64,000 bases of DNA from Saururus chinensis (taxonomy: Eukaryota; Streptophyta; Magnoliopsida; Piperales; Saururaceae). The DNA is taken from positions 6,876,501 through 6,940,500 of the forward strand of contig CP141146.1 of NCBI GenBank assembly GCA_035235625.1. The letters run 5' to 3'. Shown here piece after piece: positions 61,421-64,000 of the stretch. The notes beneath the pieces were generated by a model. The model made no database searches. It was not told the DNA's origin and worked only from the letters and a program-made list of their open reading frames with translations. Position numbers and translations under genes: made by a program. The first letter of the stretch is position 1. Every line of letters starts with the position of its first letter.

Positions 61421-63044
61421 ATGAGTATCATCATTATCCTTCACAATCATTTGATGTAATAATAATAAAAATATCTACCTAGCTATTACATTAAAATATT
61501 CACAGGATCCGTAAGTTCATAGTTGTCTATTAACAATATCTAAACCAATGAAAGAAAAATGACACACTCTCACCCCTAGTCAAATGTATATGAAGAATCT
61601 CTATAATGCTCAATATAGTCACAACCTTCACATTACCTTCAAATCTCGATTTGAACACCTACATTACGACCTTAGTACTATGAAGTCTGTATGAAGTAAA
61701 GGCTCACTAGGGCTTATTAATCCTAGTGTTGAGATTTTGACTTTTTATGATCATCAAAATCTCTTATATTGTGTTGTGCAGGATCAGTCATCTTTTAATG
61801 TTCTAGTCTATTCAAACATGACTCTTGGGCCAAGGAAGTAATTCTACATAACTCTCGTTTTTAGAGAGCTAGAAGATCTTGGTCTTTTTTTATACCAAAC
61901 CCTTATGTCTACATGACTAATGACTCGCTTTTGGAGCCAAGATACTAAGGGTTCCTACAACCTTGGTTGTCATATACATAATCTTTTGGTACCTATTGAT
62001 CACAATCAATAATCTCATATACATGCATTAGGGCTACTCACCCCTAAGTAATACATGCGTAATTGATCCTTCATCTACATCATATCATGTCCAAAAACCA
62101 TGCAATATCAATTATAACTACTATAGCTTAGGCTAGCTATATTCACAAGGAAATCCACAAATCATCTATTCCATCAGCATCCTGCTGACATGTTGGTCAC
62201 CACATCAACGACTATCAATGAATTTATCTACATGTCGAACCCTACATATAATGACTATGAGGACTATCGGTAATCTCATAGATGGGTCGGTGTCCTCACC
62301 AATAACCATCAGTGAGTTCACTAACATGTCGAACCTTACCAACATAATCGTTCAGTGACTTCACAGATGGGTCAACACCTTCACCAATGACCATTGGTGA
62401 GTTTAACGATGAGTCGACTCTTACCGACAAAAATATAAACCTCCATCAGTAACTTCACATATAGGTCAGCATCTTCACCGATAATCATCGATGAGTTCAC
62501 TAACATGTTGAACCCTACTGACAGTGAAATAACACTATTATGTCATTCTCACCTCACCGACGCATCGTTCACACTATCGATGACCAAAAATAACATGTAT
62601 ACTACGCACACCTATATGAGCATTGTTCATCTTATTCCTTTTGCCAGTGTAACTAACGATGTGTTGGTAACTCTACTGACAATGGGAATCAATCACAAAT
62701 ACACTCATTCATTTTGAAAAAAATGTATTAATGTATGTACTTCTTGAAAATCTTTCCCAAAAGAATAAATCATTTACCCAAACCATAATTTTGCTCTCAG
62801 TATAGTAAAAATCAAGGATTTGCTATAGAAGACTATGAAACTCAAGTATTTCACTTCAATTAATAATATATCCAACACAAATCATAAAAAAAATAAAGGA
62901 AATCCAAAACTACACAAAATGGGTAAAATATCAAGTTTAGAAAGCTATTCAACTTTGAAACACGAGTGTCACTAAATTTTTAGTGTTCGCTTCACTCCTT
63001 GTTGTCCACTGCTCTATTCTCTAATAGTAAGTCTCCCCTTTGTC
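61421..63044. other. Gypsy 3' untranslated region, no gene seen
   Basis: Between the integrase tail and the 3' LTR. Apart from the tandem repeat listed separately, no structure is recognised. Confidence 0.45.
62195..62575. repeat. Diverged tandem repeat, roughly 85-95-bp unit, about four copies
   Basis: Each unit has TCACCAATAACCATCAGTGA-type text, then GTTCACTAACATGTCGAACC, then (A/G)ACTTCACAGATGGGTC or variants. The unit contains small inverted words (CACCGAT/ATCGGTG). Confidence 0.7.
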
Positions 63045-63340
63045 CGTGTTATCTTGTTTAATTAGGAATTTTTTAGTTTATTTTTCTTAATTTTGTTGGT
63101 TTGTCCTAAAGTAGTTAGAGATTGGATTCCTTTATTTATAGTTATGTTATTCAGACTTGTATAAAAACTTGGCTCTTTCATAGAAGCCTCTAAGTTTTTT
63201 GAGATGTTCAAGAAGAAGATAGAACTTCTTTTTCCATTGTTTTCCCTTTGTTCATTGTGAATTTGTCATTGAAATTTGCTAGAGTGAAAGGTTATGTGCA
63301 CGTGTAGCCAGATTAGTTGAACATCGTAAATCCCTTCAAT
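63045..63340 (+). mobile_element. Old Ty3/gypsy element: 3' LTR, distal part
   Basis: Matches the joined 42085-42108 plus 51063-51352 (TTTAATTAGGAATTTTTTAG; AACATCGTAAATCCC). Divergence from the 5' LTR is high, so the element is old. The LTR upstream edge is not resolved. Confidence 0.68.
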
Positions 63341-63700
63341 CTCAGCCCTCCATCAACTCCTTTCTAAATTGAATTAATATATTTACTCTTCTTTTTATTT
63401 CAAAATTTTCATATTATTTTGATAAAATTACAAACAAAACAAAACTTTGTTAATAAAAAATATTAAGAAATGAGAACATTAACACAACTCACAAAGCAAA
63501 GATTATGAAGTTCAACCCCCATTCTATTGGTCACTCATAAGGATTATATCTCAACTTAATTGGTGATAATGATATTTGGGTGTTGCATATACTTGGAGAA
63601 ATTGTTTGTAGGATAATATGCTCTAAGTCAGCCCTACCCCTTCTAGTCAGGCTTTGGAGGATTTAATAAAAAATGCAAAGTAAAATATAAAGAACAAAAT
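63341..63700. other. Spacer, no gene seen
   Basis: AT-rich sequence between the old 3' LTR and the LTR starting at 63701. Confidence 0.45.
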
Positions 63701-64000
63701 TGTAACGACCCGACCCGAGCCGGGCCCACAAAATTACTGATAGGAATTTAAAATTTTCCTTAAGCCAGGAATCATCGTCTGAGTGCGAGAGGTACAACGT
63801 TCGCCTACGTATTACGGAGCTTAAGGCTTCCTCGTACGTAGACTTAGGTTGTAACGACCATTTACACACAACGAAGCTTCATAGTTCGTCGCGTGTAAAA
63901 CAGAATAAACATATTATTTATAATGATTTGGATCGGGCCAACATTGCATTGCCGTTGGTTGCCTACGTACGTATTGGATATTATTCCAATACGATCGGAT
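63701..64000 (-). mobile_element. LTR end running off the window (minus orientation)
   Basis: Begins TGTAACGACCCGACCCGAGC, the reverse complement of a GGGTCGTTACA LTR end. It carries the stem-loop CCAAC...GTTGG (63938-63958) between GATCGGG and GCCTACGTAC in the same orientation as the minus-strand LTR at 54027. The remainder lies outside the window. Confidence 0.65.

Overview
The window is a piece of a flowering-plant nuclear genome. It carries genes with GT-AG introns, FAE1-type 3-ketoacyl-CoA synthase, plant GH9 endoglucanase and plant gulonolactone-oxidase-type genes, MITEs, a CACTA transposon and stacked Ty3/gypsy LTRs. Several single-exon genes are very GC-rich inside AT-rich surroundings, which fits a monocot better than a eudicot. 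I cannot name the species. No bacterial genes, CRISPR arrays, rRNA or tRNA genes are visible.

Layout. 1-24 kb is the gene-bearing part. It holds an intronless 3-ketoacyl-CoA synthase (3045-4646), a large gypsy-type LTR (9640-12749), a small uncharacterised GC-rich gene (13712-14242), an eight-exon secreted GH9 class B endo-1,4-beta-glucanase (15674-17777) and a BRANCHLESS TRICHOME-like coiled-coil gene (21214-22209). Minisatellites and Stowaway-like MITEs lie between them. 24-41 kb holds a direct duplication of about 5.2-5.7 kb. Each unit carries a three-exon L-gulonolactone-oxidase-like gene on the minus strand. The second copy (37607-40526) reads as an intact 584-residue protein. The first (25063-28391) has a 4-bp frameshift and other damage and is called a pseudogene. 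A broken Ty3/gypsy fragment, itself split by a 4.4-kb solo LTR, separates the units.

41-64 kb is a nest of transposons. An old, heavily mutated Ty3/gypsy element (about 42.0-63.3 kb) has received three separate LTR insertions (42109-51057 plus; 54027-57273 minus; 58654-61124 plus). Each shows a short target-site duplication that restores the interrupted sequence when removed. The first LTR was then hit by a 5.37-kb CACTA element (45328-50693, TSD TCA). The CACTA holds a decayed TNP1/Transposase_24-type gene and, on the opposite strand, the C-terminal end of a HAK/KUP potassium transporter, apparently captured from the host. A further LTR begins at 63701 and runs off the window.

The host genes do not form one pathway. 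KCS (very-long-chain fatty acids), GH9B (cell-wall glucan), the BLT-like gene (cell shape) and GULLO (aldonolactone oxidation, possibly ascorbate-related) act separately. The main points of interest are the GULLO duplication and decay, the captured HAK fragment, a stem-loop shared by three LTRs, a copy-specific 448-bp transposon in a GULLO intron, and a GC-AG intron in the GH9 gene.
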